Shown: positions 8,251 to 16,482 of the stretch, one piece after another
Numbering within the stretch: position 1 is the stretch's first letter
Layout of the letters: each line of letters opens with the position of its first letter
NCBI GenBank assembly: GCA_014800735.1
Contig: JAAVFP010000003.1
Coordinates: forward strand, 3,614 to 67,254
Length of the DNA: 63,641 nucleotides
Source of the DNA: Bacteroidales bacterium
GTDB lineage: Bacteria; Bacteroidota; Bacteroidia; Bacteroidales; Muribaculaceae
Direction: 5' to 3'
Made by a program: the position numbers and the translations under genes
The notes under the pieces: model-generated
Databases searched by the model: none
The model's input: only the letters and a program-made list of their open reading frames with translations
What the model was told of the DNA's origin: nothing

Positions 8251-9270
8251 CTATTGTAGAGAAATTAGTTCGTCGTATTCGAAATCACGCACTGCGCGGG
8301 TGCCTATCACGCTGTCCCACAGCATGGGCGATATGCCGCTGCCCGGACGCTTCACGGTGATATTCTCCTCCGTAAGCATCTCGCCTGCGCTGATGGGCTG
8401 GGCGGCCACAATGCTCTTGCGTGCAATGGCAATGTTGGGGCGCTCGGCCTCGGCAGCTTGCTTGCATCCGTCGCCCAGAGCGGTTTCGGCTCGGCGAACG
8501 GCATCCACAAGCTCCTTGAGCTCCGCCGGTTCCAGCGAGGCGCGGTGGTCGGGCCCCGGCAGGGTCTTGTCAAGCGTAAAATGCTTTTCAATCACGCACG
8601 CGCCGCGCCCCACGGCCGCAACCGCCACATCCGTTCCCACGGTGTGGTCGCTATAGCCCACTCCGGCGCAGCCCAGAGCCGCAAGGGCATCCATGGCGCG
8701 GAGGTTAACCGACTCGAGCGGGGCAGGGTACTGGGTGGTGCAATGCAGCAGTATGACCGACGTGCGCGGTGTGCCGGCGGAGGCAAGCACATCGAGCGCT
8801 GCCTCCACTTCGGGCACCGTGGCCATGCCGGTGGACATAATCACGCGTCCGCCCTGTGCGCCGATTTTGCGCAGGTAGGGCAGGTTGGTGATTTCGCCCG
8901 AGGGAATTTTCCAGTAGTCCATTCCCAACGGGGCCAGGCAGTCGATGCTCACAAGGTCGAAGGGCGTGGACATGAATCCGATGCCAACTTCATCGCACAG
9001 CGCCTTGAGCTCCGCGTAGTCCGACAGCGGCAGGTGGATGGCCCTGCACATGTCGAGCTGGCTTTCGGCGTTGCCGGTGGTTTCTTTCTGGTACTCCGCC
9101 TTCGGGGCGAACACCGAGATTACGAGCTCAGGCACAGCGGTCTGGAATTTGACGTAGTCGGCGCCGGCCGCTTTGGCTTCAAGCACCATGCGCCGGGCCA
9201 TGTCCAGGTTGCCGTTGTGGTTCACACCGGCCTCAGCTATGATAATTACAGAATTTTTATCGGTCTGCAT
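8251..9270 (-). CDS. NeuB/LegI-type nonulosonic acid synthase
   Basis: A 339-residue enzyme that condenses a 6-carbon N-acyl sugar with phosphoenolpyruvate to make a sialic-acid-like nonulosonate. The TIM-barrel domain has IIAEAGVNHNG (near residue 10), VKFQTAVPE, STPFDLVSIDCL, IPSGEITNLPYL, MSTGMAT, LLHCTTQYPAP and GYSDHTVG, and EKHFTLDK. A C-terminal SAF (antifreeze-like) domain covers about residues 280-339 (ARKSIVAAQPISAGEMLTEEN). The neighbouring LegB-like dehydratase favours a legionaminate-type product over neuraminate, but substrate cannot be fixed from sequence alone. The start overlaps the stop of the ATP-grasp gene (TGATG). Confidence 0.92.
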   Translation of the reverse strand: MQTDKNSVIIIAEAGVNHNGNLDMARRMVLEAKAAGADYVKFQTAVPELVISVFAPKAEYQKETTGNAESQLDMCRAIHLPLSDYAELKALCDEVGIGFMSTPFDLVSIDCLAPLGMDYWKIPSGEITNLPYLRKIGAQGGRVIMSTGMATVPEVEAALDVLASAGTPRTSVILLHCTTQYPAPLESVNLRAMDALAALGCAGVGYSDHTVGTDVAVAAVGRGACVIEKHFTLDKTLPGPDHRASLEPAELKELVDAVRRAETALGDGCKQAAEAERPNIAIARKSIVAAQPISAGEMLTEENITVKRPGSGISPMLWDSVIGTRAVRDFEYDELISLQ

Positions 9271-10247
9271 CAGTTTTCGGGATAAAATACAACATCGTCC
9301 AGATAGCGGGTCACCAGCACTCCCGGCTGCGGAGTGAGGGGCGCAAGCTCCTCGCCGAGTGCGTCGCCGATAATCAGGGCCGGAATATCGGCCCCGGCAT
9401 GCACCGAGGCCACCACGCCGCCGCCAAGACGCGGATTTATTTCCATCACCATCAGCCGTCCGCTGTCAAGGTCGCGGATGAGCTGAACGGTCACAGCTCC
9501 GCGCAGCCCGGTGGCTTCCAGGGTGTGGCAGGCAAGGTCCACGGCCTCGGGGTCGTCCACGGTGAGGGTGCGCACGGACTCGCCGCCGCTCACCTCAAGG
9601 CGAACGCGCGGGCTCACGGCATAGATGCAGCCGTCATGCACGCCCACGTAGCAATCCACGGTTATCTCGCTGCGGTTGTCAATACGCTCCTGGATCAGGT
9701 AGCGGTCAGTCAAGGCCTCCACCTCGCGCAGCTTCTTTGGGGAGTCGATGAACACCAGGCCTTTGGAGGCCGACCCGTAGCGAGGTTTGGCTATCAGGGG
9801 CCTGAACAGCTCGCCGGGGCGGTGGGTGGCCGGGATGGGCAGCCCGAGTTGCTCGAAGAGGTCGGCGGCTGCGCATTTGTCGAACATGCGCGTGGCAAGC
9901 TCGTGGCTGCTGACGGGCGAGAAGATTTCGTGGCCGTAGTGGTTCATGGCGGCGTAGCGCGCGGCAATACCGACAGCGGGGTCAACGAAGGGAATCACAA
10001 TGTCGATGCCGTAGGCGTCCGTCACCTGGTCGAAGGTATCGAAAATGGCCGGGTCGCTCCACCGCAGCCCCTCCACAACATCGCCGATGGCGGCAAGAGG
10101 GCAATGGCGGTCAAGCTCGTAGCCCGTGATGTCGCACCCAAGCCCGCGCTCGCGGCAGGCATGCTCGAACATGCGGCCCACGGCCACTCGCTTGGCACCG
10201 CCCAGAAACAGCAGGCCCAGGCGTCCGTTGTCAGGAACTATACTCAT
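9270..10247 (-). CDS. ATP-grasp enzyme in the nonulosonate cluster
   Basis: A 325-residue ATP-grasp ligase of the carbamoyl-phosphate-synthase-like type. The N-terminal preATP-grasp domain starts GRLGLLFLGGAKRV; the nucleotide-binding core has LIAKPRYGSASKGLVFI (about residue 150) and metal ligands in the C-terminal MVMEINPRLGGG (about residue 270). Such enzymes join a carboxylate to an amine or other nucleophile. Genes of this kind recur beside NeuB/LegI homologues and are often supposed to modify the sugar, but the reaction is not established. It overlaps legB (ATGA) and the synthase (TGATG), so it is tightly tied to both. Confidence 0.85.
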   Translation of the reverse strand: MSIVPDNGRLGLLFLGGAKRVAVGRMFEHACRERGLGCDITGYELDRHCPLAAIGDVVEGLRWSDPAIFDTFDQVTDAYGIDIVIPFVDPAVGIAARYAAMNHYGHEIFSPVSSHELATRMFDKCAAADLFEQLGLPIPATHRPGELFRPLIAKPRYGSASKGLVFIDSPKKLREVEALTDRYLIQERIDNRSEITVDCYVGVHDGCIYAVSPRVRLEVSGGESVRTLTVDDPEAVDLACHTLEATGLRGAVTVQLIRDLDSGRLMVMEINPRLGGGVVASVHAGADIPALIIGDALGEELAPLTPQPGVLVTRYLDDVVFYPEN

Positions 10248-11242
10248 CGGTTGTAGATGTCCGGTTTATATTTTGCCAGATTTTCCGGGCGGCTGAACCA
10301 CTCGATGGTCCGCTCCAGGCCCTGCTCAAGCGTGTAGCGCGGGCGCCAGTCGGTGAGGGTGGTGATAAGCTTGTTGTCGCCGCACAGGCGGTTCACCTCG
10401 CTTTTGGCCGGGCGCAGGCGTTCCGGGTCGGTCACAACGTCGGTGAGCTTCACACCCATCAGCCGGGCGATGGTCTCCAGGGTATCGGCCATGGAAATCT
10501 CAGTGCCGGTGGCAATGTTTATCTCGCGCCCCTCCAGGCCCGGAGTCTCGCCAAGGGCGATAAATCCGGCCGCCGTATCGGCCACGAAGTTGAAATCGCG
10601 CGTAGGAGTCAGGTCGCCCAGCTTCAGCTTCGGAGCCCCCGTGGCAATCTGCGTGATAATCGTGGGGATAATGGCGCGGGCGCTTTGGCGAGGACCGTAG
10701 GTGTTGAAGGGGCGGGCAATCACCAGGGGCAGGTCGAAAGCGTTGTAAAAACTCATGGCGATTGCATCAGCTCCGATTTTGGTGGCGGAGTAGGGCGACT
10801 GCGGTTGCCGCGGGTGCCCCTCGTCGATGGGCACATAGCGGGCCGTGCCGTAGACCTCGCTGGTGGACGTAACCACAACGCGGCCCACACCGGCATCGCG
10901 CGCTGCCTGGCAGATATTGAGCGTGCCGCGGATGTTGGTGTCAACGTAGGAATCGGGCGCAACGTAGCTGTAGGGGATGGCGATAAGCGCTGCCAGGTGG
11001 TAGACCGTGTCCGCTCCCCGCACAAGCATGCGGCAGAAGTCGGCGTCGCGCACATCGCCGCACACAATTTCCAGGCCCTCGCGCGGAGCCACATCCTCGA
11101 GCCAGCCCCAGTTGTTGAATGAGTTGTACTGCGCCAGTGCGCGCACCTTGTAGCCACGCGCCAGCAGAGCCTCCGTCAGATGCGAACCGATGAAGCCGTC
11201 GGCTCCGGTCACAACCACTGTTTTGTTATCGTTCTCTACCAT
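10244..11242 (-). CDS. legB: NAD-dependent 4,6-dehydratase, LegB-like
   Basis: A 332-residue extended short-chain dehydrogenase. It has the Rossmann motif TGADGFIGSH (residues 12-21), the LegB-type stretch ALAQYNSFNNWGWLEDV, YHLAALIAIPYSY, the catalytic STSEVYG and YSATK, and ARPFNTYGPRQSARAIIPT. LegB acts on a nucleotide-activated GlcNAc to make the 4-keto-6-deoxy sugar that starts the legionaminic acid route. The symbol rests on these motifs and on the synthase two genes downstream. It overlaps the preceding lipoprotein gene by 7 bp and the ATP-grasp gene by 4 bp. Confidence 0.85.
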   Translation of the reverse strand: MVENDNKTVVVTGADGFIGSHLTEALLARGYKVRALAQYNSFNNWGWLEDVAPREGLEIVCGDVRDADFCRMLVRGADTVYHLAALIAIPYSYVAPDSYVDTNIRGTLNICQAARDAGVGRVVVTSTSEVYGTARYVPIDEGHPRQPQSPYSATKIGADAIAMSFYNAFDLPLVIARPFNTYGPRQSARAIIPTIITQIATGAPKLKLGDLTPTRDFNFVADTAAGFIALGETPGLEGREINIATGTEISMADTLETIARLMGVKLTDVVTDPERLRPAKSEVNRLCGDNKLITTLTDWRPRYTLEQGLERTIEWFSRPENLAKYKPDIYNR

Positions 11243-11694
11243 GTTCGCATGAATTTGTAAAGATAGGTGCGGCCCTCGGCATCGGTGCGCACAAAGTCCA
11301 GATGCCCACCGTCAAGGCGCGTGATGGTAGTGTGCGTCACTGCGTTCGTTTCGAAGCCAAGCCACGTCGGGGCCATATAACCCTCCTGGCCCGGCTCCAC
11401 CTCGTTGTTGTGATGGGTGAAATCGAAGTCGAGCGTATCGTCGTGGCGCGTCCATGTGCCCAGATAGCTGAGGTGAAAGTAACCGTCGGAGTAGTGCAGG
11501 ACCACTCTCACCACGTTGGCCTGGAAGCTGAACGTGGTCTCATCGTCCTCAGCGATAGTGGTGGGAGCACCGTCGATGCTTACTTCCTCCAACACCCACG
11601 AGCCGAACAGGTCGCCGATATCGCCGTTATTTTGCGTGCATCCCGCAAGAAGCATGGCCACGAGGCCAAGGATGCTGATATACAGATGTTTCAT
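11236..11694 (-). CDS. Small lipocalin-like lipoprotein
   Basis: A 152-residue lipoprotein with signal peptide and lipobox LLAGC (Cys19). The mature part begins with GSWVLEEVSIDG and continues as alternating beta strands (VRVVLHYSDGYFHLSYLGTW, HTTITRLDGGHLDFVRTD), the look of Bacteroidetes lipocalin-like or DUF4847-like proteins. Function is unknown. It lies between the Wzi-like barrel (TAATG overlap) and the LegB-like gene (7-bp overlap), so it is probably an outer-membrane partner of the glycan cluster. Confidence 0.65.
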   Translation of the reverse strand: MKHLYISILGLVAMLLAGCTQNNGDIGDLFGSWVLEEVSIDGAPTTIAEDDETTFSFQANVVRVVLHYSDGYFHLSYLGTWTRHDDTLDFDFTHHNNEVEPGQEGYMAPTWLGFETNAVTHTTITRLDGGHLDFVRTDAEGRTYLYKFMRTW

Positions 11695-13220
11695 TATTTA
11701 TCGAATGTGAGTGAACCAATCCACGATACTGTTGCCATGGCTCCGAAATTATTGCCGCGCAGTTTGCCGGCATCGAATGCCACCTGAGCCTTGAGGTGAA
11801 GCGCCGGAATGGCCTCCGAGGGCTGCCATGAAGCTTCCACCATGGCCGAAGTGCTCTCCAGCCTGTGAAGCCCCGGCTTGCGGCCCCAGCCGCCCGCCTT
11901 CTGGTAGCTTACCATGGCGCGGTACTCCCACCGCAGAGGCAGATGGCCCAGCACCGCGGCATGGAAACCGCGGCAGCGGTTGTGCAGGAACATCAGCTGG
12001 CCGTCGCTGTTGTAGAGCGGACTCACCGGGAAAGCCGAACCGATGCCCATGCCGAAGTTGGAGTAGGGGCCGTACACGTCGTTGTTGTAATAGTTGTCGC
12101 CGCCGGTAACCTCGGTGGTGATGCTGGTGCCGTTGTTGTCCGAGGTAGCGAAGTGTATCGGGCCCGACTGATTGGTGAAGTCAATGTACTCCATCAGCAC
12201 CGAGCTTACTATACCCCGGCGGTTGAAGTCGTACTGAAGGCCGTAGAGGCCGTCCCACCCGTTCTGGCGCCCGATGCCCGAGCCGTCCTCGAACAGTCCC
12301 TGGAAGTAGGCCGTCAGGCGCGAGTCGTTGCGGAAGCGGTAGGCCACCTTCAGGTCCCATGAGCCCAGCGAGTTGCCCTTGTAGTAGCCCTCGCCGCTAC
12401 CCTCGCGGGGCAGAAGCATGTCGAACACATCCTTCACCTTGAAGCCGCGCTTTACTTCCTCGGTCAGCTCTCCGCGCCTGTAATAAGCCGTGGAGCCGCC
12501 GAACTCGCCGGCCGTCTGCATGCCCAGGGTCACAACAAGCGGCTCGGTGGGCTTGCTGCGGAAGTGCACGTACTTGTAGGTGTACCACAGCCCCAGCGAT
12601 ATCAGGTCGTTGTAGTAATTATATGTGTCCTTGCGGTAGCCGTTGTCGGCCATCTTGCCGTAGGAAATCTCACCGTTGATTTGAGCCCAGCCGTTGGTGA
12701 AGGGAATGTTCTGGAAATCCAGAAATCCGGCCGACAGCGCCGGGATGGGCCGCGCGTTGTTGCTCCGCACCAGGTCGCCCGACGACAGGTGGCCGTCCAC
12801 CATAGCGGAGTGGCTGTTCTTCATGCCGAGCGTCAGGAACACTGCGCGGTATTTCAGCTCCGCATAAATCTGCTGCAGGCGGAAACTGCTCTGGCGGTTG
12901 CTCACGGTGCCCATGCTCTGCGTGCTGCTGTTCCAGCGGTTATAGTCCGCCGCCGAACCATAGCCCAGCATATATTCCAGGCCCGCGCCCCAGCTGAAGC
13001 GACGGTCCATATCAAGAGCCTTCGTGGCCTCACCGTTGTGCCATATTCCGTTGGCACCCGTCACACGCCCGTAGTTCCACGAGCCTATCATGTAGGGCGC
13101 ATAGTCGCCCGTCGACGCATTGACCATCACCGAGCCGCGATAGTCAACCGTGGTTTCTGCCGTGGCCGCTCCGGCCGCCGACAGCAGTAATATTACAGGG
13201 AATAATCTGCTTATTTTCAT
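11694..13220 (-). CDS. Wzi-family-like outer-membrane capsule assembly protein
   Basis: A 508-residue protein with a signal peptide (from ATG 13220: MKISRLFPVILLLSAAGAATA) and many amphipathic strands, consistent with a large outer-membrane barrel. GSWNYGRVTGANGIWHNGEA and FTNGWAQINGEISYGKMADN resemble Bacteroidetes proteins annotated as capsule assembly Wzi family. Wzi binds and anchors capsule at the cell surface in E. coli. As first gene of the LegB/ATP-grasp/NeuB run it plausibly handles the glycan those enzymes contribute to; that link is inference. A longer reading to 13307 would cross the promoter and is rejected. Confidence 0.75.
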   Translation of the reverse strand: MKISRLFPVILLLSAAGAATAETTVDYRGSVMVNASTGDYAPYMIGSWNYGRVTGANGIWHNGEATKALDMDRRFSWGAGLEYMLGYGSAADYNRWNSSTQSMGTVSNRQSSFRLQQIYAELKYRAVFLTLGMKNSHSAMVDGHLSSGDLVRSNNARPIPALSAGFLDFQNIPFTNGWAQINGEISYGKMADNGYRKDTYNYYNDLISLGLWYTYKYVHFRSKPTEPLVVTLGMQTAGEFGGSTAYYRRGELTEEVKRGFKVKDVFDMLLPREGSGEGYYKGNSLGSWDLKVAYRFRNDSRLTAYFQGLFEDGSGIGRQNGWDGLYGLQYDFNRRGIVSSVLMEYIDFTNQSGPIHFATSDNNGTSITTEVTGGDNYYNNDVYGPYSNFGMGIGSAFPVSPLYNSDGQLMFLHNRCRGFHAAVLGHLPLRWEYRAMVSYQKAGGWGRKPGLHRLESTSAMVEASWQPSEAIPALHLKAQVAFDAGKLRGNNFGAMATVSWIGSLTFDK

Positions 13221-13228
13221 ATCAACTG

Positions 13229-13236
13229 CAAAAATA
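13229..13236 (-). promoter_or_regulatory. -7 box (TATTTTTG) of the Wzi-like glycan operon
   Basis: TATTTTTG on the minus strand, 8 nt before the ATG at 13220. No clear -33 element was found at the usual spacing. Confidence 0.5.
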
Positions 13237-13263
13237 AGCAAAAAAATCAAGTTTCGGGCGATT

Positions 13264-13908
13264 TTACGCGAATGATTTATCCAGCAGCGCCATGATAATT
13301 CCCACAACCGCCATCACCAGCAGGATAAGGCCGATAATCCGGTTGATGAGCTTGAGCGATCGCACGTTGATGCGGCGCCCGAGGCGGCTCACAAGCGCCG
13401 TCACACCGGCCCACCACAGCAGCGCACCGAGCACAATCGTCAGGTAGGCCAGTACATGATGAACCACCGAGAACTCCGGCAAAATGAAATTGAAGCGCGC
13501 GAAAAGTCCGATTATAAAGAAGAGAATCAGAGGATTGGAGAACGTCAGCAGGAAACCCGTGGCAAAGTCGCTCCAGTAGTTACTGGCATCCACAGCCTGA
13601 GCCGTCAGCGAGCGGGTGGGGTTCTTGCGGAACAGATACAGGCCGAACGCCGCCAGCACCACACTGCCGATAACCGTTATCAGCATCTGATGACGGTCAA
13701 TAAAATCAGTGATGAAGCTAAGGCAGAAACCCGTGAGCAGACAGTAAATCACATCGCTCAGCGAAGCGCCGACGCCGGTGAAGAATCCCGCCCAGCGTCC
13801 CTTGCCCAAAGCTCGCTGAATCACAAGCATACCGATAGGGCCCATCGGGGCCGAAATCAGCGCTCCGATGGCTATGCCGCGGGGTAATATGTACAGAATG
13901 TTCTCCAC
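13264..13908 (-). CDS. LysE family exporter
   Basis: A 214-residue inner-membrane protein with about six hydrophobic segments. The N-terminal IAIGALISAPMGPIGMLVIQRAL is the LysE/RhtB signature, and TGFLLTFSNPLILFF is the second conserved block. The family exports amino acids and similar small molecules; substrate unknown. The start is taken as GTG at 13908: the TTG at 13929 lies inside a TATTTTTG promoter box, and no ATG precedes the first conserved residues. It is divergent from the GH25 gene. Confidence 0.85.
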   Translation of the reverse strand: MENILYILPRGIAIGALISAPMGPIGMLVIQRALGKGRWAGFFTGVGASLSDVIYCLLTGFCLSFITDFIDRHQMLITVIGSVVLAAFGLYLFRKNPTRSLTAQAVDASNYWSDFATGFLLTFSNPLILFFIIGLFARFNFILPEFSVVHHVLAYLTIVLGALLWWAGVTALVSRLGRRINVRSLKLINRIIGLILLVMAVVGIIMALLDKSFA

Positions 13909-13926
13909 TCGTGCTAAAAATTCAGG

Positions 13927-13934
13927 CAAAAATA
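13927..13934 (-). promoter_or_regulatory. -7 box (TATTTTTG) of the LysE gene
   Basis: TATTTTTG on the minus strand, 18 nt upstream of the chosen GTG. It contains the alternative TTG start, which argues against that start. Confidence 0.55.
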
Positions 13935-13990
13935 CACATATTACTGCAATTTATCAAGGCTTGAGCGAACTTTACTTGTGAAAAAATCCT

Positions 13991-13998
13991 TATCTTTG
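13991..13998 (+). promoter_or_regulatory. -7 box (TATCTTTG) of the GH25 gene
   Basis: Perfect TAnnTTTG box 51 nt before the ATG at 14050. A TTG at the standard -33 distance is missing. Confidence 0.6.
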
Positions 13999-14049
13999 TA
14001 CGAGGCAATTTTCTCCCGGCCGAGTTTTTGAACATATAATTTCCGATAG

Positions 14050-15093
14050 ATGAAAAAATTATCTCACATATCAGTCCGCCTGCTCGCATCAGTGATGCTG
14101 CTCGCAGCAACCGCCCTCGGCACAGCAGTTCTCACCTCGGCCAAGCGTAGCACCCCGCGCCAGGGCGAGCTACGCACAGCCACCTACACCTACACCGGCG
14201 GCGTGACCGACGGAAAGCAGAACGGTTATGGTGTGTGCCGATACACAAACGGCAACACCTACTACGGCTACTGGAACATGGGCTATAAGGAAGGCCTCGG
14301 GCGCCTCGAATTTGCCGACGGAACCATCGACTTCGGCCGTTGGAACCACGGCACGCTCGCCAAGAAAAAAGGCCAGAAATTCAACTCCGGCATCAAGGTC
14401 TACGGCATCGACGTGGCAAAATACCAAAAGACAATCGACTGGGAGAACCTCTCACTCCGTGCATCCGCCGACGGAACCGTCAGCTCAACCGCCAAGAACG
14501 GCAGCTACCTCCAGCCGGTGCTCTTCGCCCTCATCAAAAGCACCGAAGGCACCACCATACGCGACCCCCAGTTCGAGCGCAACTTCTCCGAAGCCAAGCG
14601 CTGCGGCATCATCCGCGGTGCCTACCACTTCCTCAACTCCCACGTTCCGGCCGAAGCACAGGCAAAATACTTCATTGCCAACACGCCGCTCGAAGCCGGC
14701 GACCTCCCGCCCGTACTCGACCTCGAAATACCCAAAAAAGTCATGAAGCGTGACCACAAGAAAATCGTCAGCATGGCCCTCGAATGGCTCCGATACGTCG
14801 AGCGTCACTACGGCGTCAAGCCCATCGTTTACACCTACGAAAGCTACTACAAAGACTACCTCCACGGCCACGGATTCGACAACTACGACTTCTGGATTGC
14901 ACGCTACGGCAAGCAACCATCGGCACGCCACTGGGAAATCTGGCAATTCACCGACAAAGGCAACGCCACCGGCATCAACCACGCCGTCGACATCGACCTC
15001 TTCCGCGGCAACTTCCACGACCTCAGGCAGTACGTAAAACAAAAAGGCCTCACCCGCACCCCTCCCCGCCACACCGTCAAACGCCAGAAATAA
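14050..15093 (+). CDS. Exported MORN-repeat + GH25 muramidase
   Basis: A 347-residue protein with an N-terminal membrane or signal segment (about 8-28), two MORN-like repeats (about 48-100: GKQNGYGVCRYTNGNTYYGYW and YKEGLGRLEFADGTIDFGRW, each quoted in part) and a glycoside hydrolase family 25 domain (about 116-330). The GH25 catalytic acids are visible in YGIDVAKYQ (Asp121) and DLEIPK (Asp224, Glu226), and the domain ends with DIDLFRG. GH25 enzymes cleave the MurNAc-GlcNAc bond of peptidoglycan. MORN repeats can bind membranes or proteins, so this is probably envelope-tethered. The 3' end is duplicated in decayed form 180 bp downstream. Confidence 0.93.
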   Translation: MKKLSHISVRLLASVMLLAATALGTAVLTSAKRSTPRQGELRTATYTYTGGVTDGKQNGYGVCRYTNGNTYYGYWNMGYKEGLGRLEFADGTIDFGRWNHGTLAKKKGQKFNSGIKVYGIDVAKYQKTIDWENLSLRASADGTVSSTAKNGSYLQPVLFALIKSTEGTTIRDPQFERNFSEAKRCGIIRGAYHFLNSHVPAEAQAKYFIANTPLEAGDLPPVLDLEIPKKVMKRDHKKIVSMALEWLRYVERHYGVKPIVYTYESYYKDYLHGHGFDNYDFWIARYGKQPSARHWEIWQFTDKGNATGINHAVDIDLFRGNFHDLRQYVKQKGLTRTPPRHTVKRQK

Positions 15094-15180
15094 CCCGACA
15101 TCAAATAAGCGGCGGAGCCGCGCCGTATCGAGCCCCCCGCACGCAGTGTGGGGACGACGGAGCTTCGGAGATGCGCCCAC

Positions 15181-15260
15181 TCCCGCGGCAACACCCACAA
15201 CCTCAGATAGTACGTAAAGCAAAAAGCCCTCACACACCACATCGTAAAGACCCGGGAATA
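15181..15260 (+). pseudogene. Decayed copy of the GH25 gene 3' end
   Basis: Bases 15181-15240 align without gaps to 15001-15060 at 48 of 60 positions, 42 of the first 50; resemblance then fades. The source encodes the stretch FRGNFHDLRQYVKQKGLT of the muramidase. Here the frame has stops (TAG in the third block), so it is not coding. It is either a tandem-duplication relic or the tail of a deleted second GH25 gene. Between it and the intact gene are short GC-rich hairpins and nothing else recognisable. Confidence 0.75.
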
Positions 15261-15285
15261 TCCCCCTGCCTGGAAAAATCTATTG

Positions 15286-15365
15286 CCACCACGCCGCAAT
15301 CTCAAAAATTATCGCTAAATTTGCGAAATATGGATAAAAAGAGATATTCTATAAATAGAATACTC
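15286..15365 (+). repeat. Direct repeat copy 1: DUF3791 promoter and start
   Basis: About 80 bp similar to 16823-16905, including CCACCACG, AATCTCAAAAATTATCGCT, a TAnnTTTG box, CGAAATATGGATAAA and the first codons of the DUF3791 gene. The two copies bracket the DUF1016 gene and the DUF1016 remnant. This copy has lost the rest of the DUF3791 gene. Confidence 0.8.
15316..15323 (+). promoter_or_regulatory. -7 box (TAAATTTG) upstream of the DUF1016 gene
   Basis: TAnnTTTG box inside repeat copy 1, 6 nt before the ATG of a truncated 12-codon ORF and 64 nt before the DUF1016 start. It is the likely promoter of the nuclease gene. Confidence 0.55.
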
Positions 15366-15368
15366 TAA
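15330..15368 (+). pseudogene. Truncated DUF3791 start (12 codons), now a possible leader ORF
   Basis: Reads MDKKRYSINRIL then stop, compared with MDKQEIFDRIEYVV in the intact DUF3791 gene at 16867. The DNA match continues past the point where the frames differ, so small indels made the stop. It lies 19 nt before the DUF1016 ATG. The palindrome TATTCTAT-AA-ATAGAATA (15345-15362) overlaps its 3' end. Confidence 0.6.
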
Positions 15369-15387
15369 ATATACGAGTATCGAAAAA

Positions 15388-16482
15388 ATGGATAAAGCAG
15401 TCCTTCCGGCAACCGGCATTGACAATATATTTCAGAGAGCATCAAATATTGTTGAAAATGCTCGCTCTGATGCATATAGTTACATCAATGAAACATTGGT
15501 ACGTCGAAATTGGTTATTAGGGAAATTAATTGCCGAAGAAGAACTTCTCGGAGAGGAGCGAGCTACTTATGGTTTGAATGTCATAAAAAATTTAAGTCAA
15601 CGTCTTAGCGCACAATTTGGCAAAGGTTTTACTCGTAGGGATTTATACCATTATCTCACATTCTTTAAAGCATATTCCAATCTATTTCAATCAACGGAAG
15701 CAAAAGTGTACTCAGCGAGTACACAATCCCATATTCTTCTGTCATGGACTCACTATCGCACCCTGCTTCAAGAGCTTAATACCGATGCCCGTAACTGGTA
15801 CGAAAGAGAAGCTGCTGAACAGAGTTGGAGTGTCAGAATCCTACAGCGCAATATTAGTTCTCAATATTACTTTCGCAGACTCGCTTCACAACAGAAAGAT
15901 TTGGTAGACGCCGAGATGCTGAAACTTACCAAACCACTGCAATCCACTGACCCTACCGAATTTATAAAGAATCCCGTTATCGGCGAGTTTCTGGGTTTTT
16001 CGGCGCATAGCTCTTTCCGCGAGTCAGAATTAGAGCAAGCAATAATAGACAATCTTGAAAAGTTTTTGCTTGAACTTGGTAAAGGATTTGCTTTTGTAGC
16101 TCGTCAACAACATATACACACTGAAAAGAAGGACTATTATATCGACCTTGTATTCTACAATATCTACTTGAAGTGTTACGTCTTGATTGATTTGAAAACA
16201 AGTCAAATTACACATCAGGATGTGGGCCAAATGGATATGTACGTCAGAATGTACGATGAAATGAAGCGTACAGAAGGAGATAATCCAACAATCGGTATTA
16301 TTTTATGTGATGACACCGACGATGACATAGCTCGCTTTTCCGTACTCCACGACAACGACCATCTTTTTGCCTCTAAATATATGCTCTATATGCCAACGCA
16401 AGAGCAGTTACGCAATGAGATAGAAAGGCAAAAAGCGATTTATTATCTTCAACACAATGATGCGCAGGATGAAAACGTATAA
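15388..16482 (+). CDS. DUF1016 (YhcG-type) PDDEXK nuclease family protein
   Basis: A 364-residue protein. The N-terminal half (about 10-175) is the helical DUF1016_N region (INETLVRRNWLLGKLIAEEEL, GLNVIKNLSQRLSAQFGKGF). The C-terminal half is a PDDEXK nuclease-like domain with DYYIDLVFYN (about 250) and CYVLIDLK (about 268) supplying the acidic and lysine residues, and a terminal FASKYMLYMPTQEQLRNEIE. Family members are found with restriction systems and mobile DNA; biochemical function is unsettled. The gene is much richer in A/T than its neighbours, uses A/T-ending codons, and lies beside the remnant of a GC-rich relative, so recent acquisition is likely. Confidence 0.93.
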   Translation: MDKAVLPATGIDNIFQRASNIVENARSDAYSYINETLVRRNWLLGKLIAEEELLGEERATYGLNVIKNLSQRLSAQFGKGFTRRDLYHYLTFFKAYSNLFQSTEAKVYSASTQSHILLSWTHYRTLLQELNTDARNWYEREAAEQSWSVRILQRNISSQYYFRRLASQQKDLVDAEMLKLTKPLQSTDPTEFIKNPVIGEFLGFSAHSSFRESELEQAIIDNLEKFLLELGKGFAFVARQQHIHTEKKDYYIDLVFYNIYLKCYVLIDLKTSQITHQDVGQMDMYVRMYDEMKRTEGDNPTIGIILCDDTDDDIARFSVLHDNDHLFASKYMLYMPTQEQLRNEIERQKAIYYLQHNDAQDENV

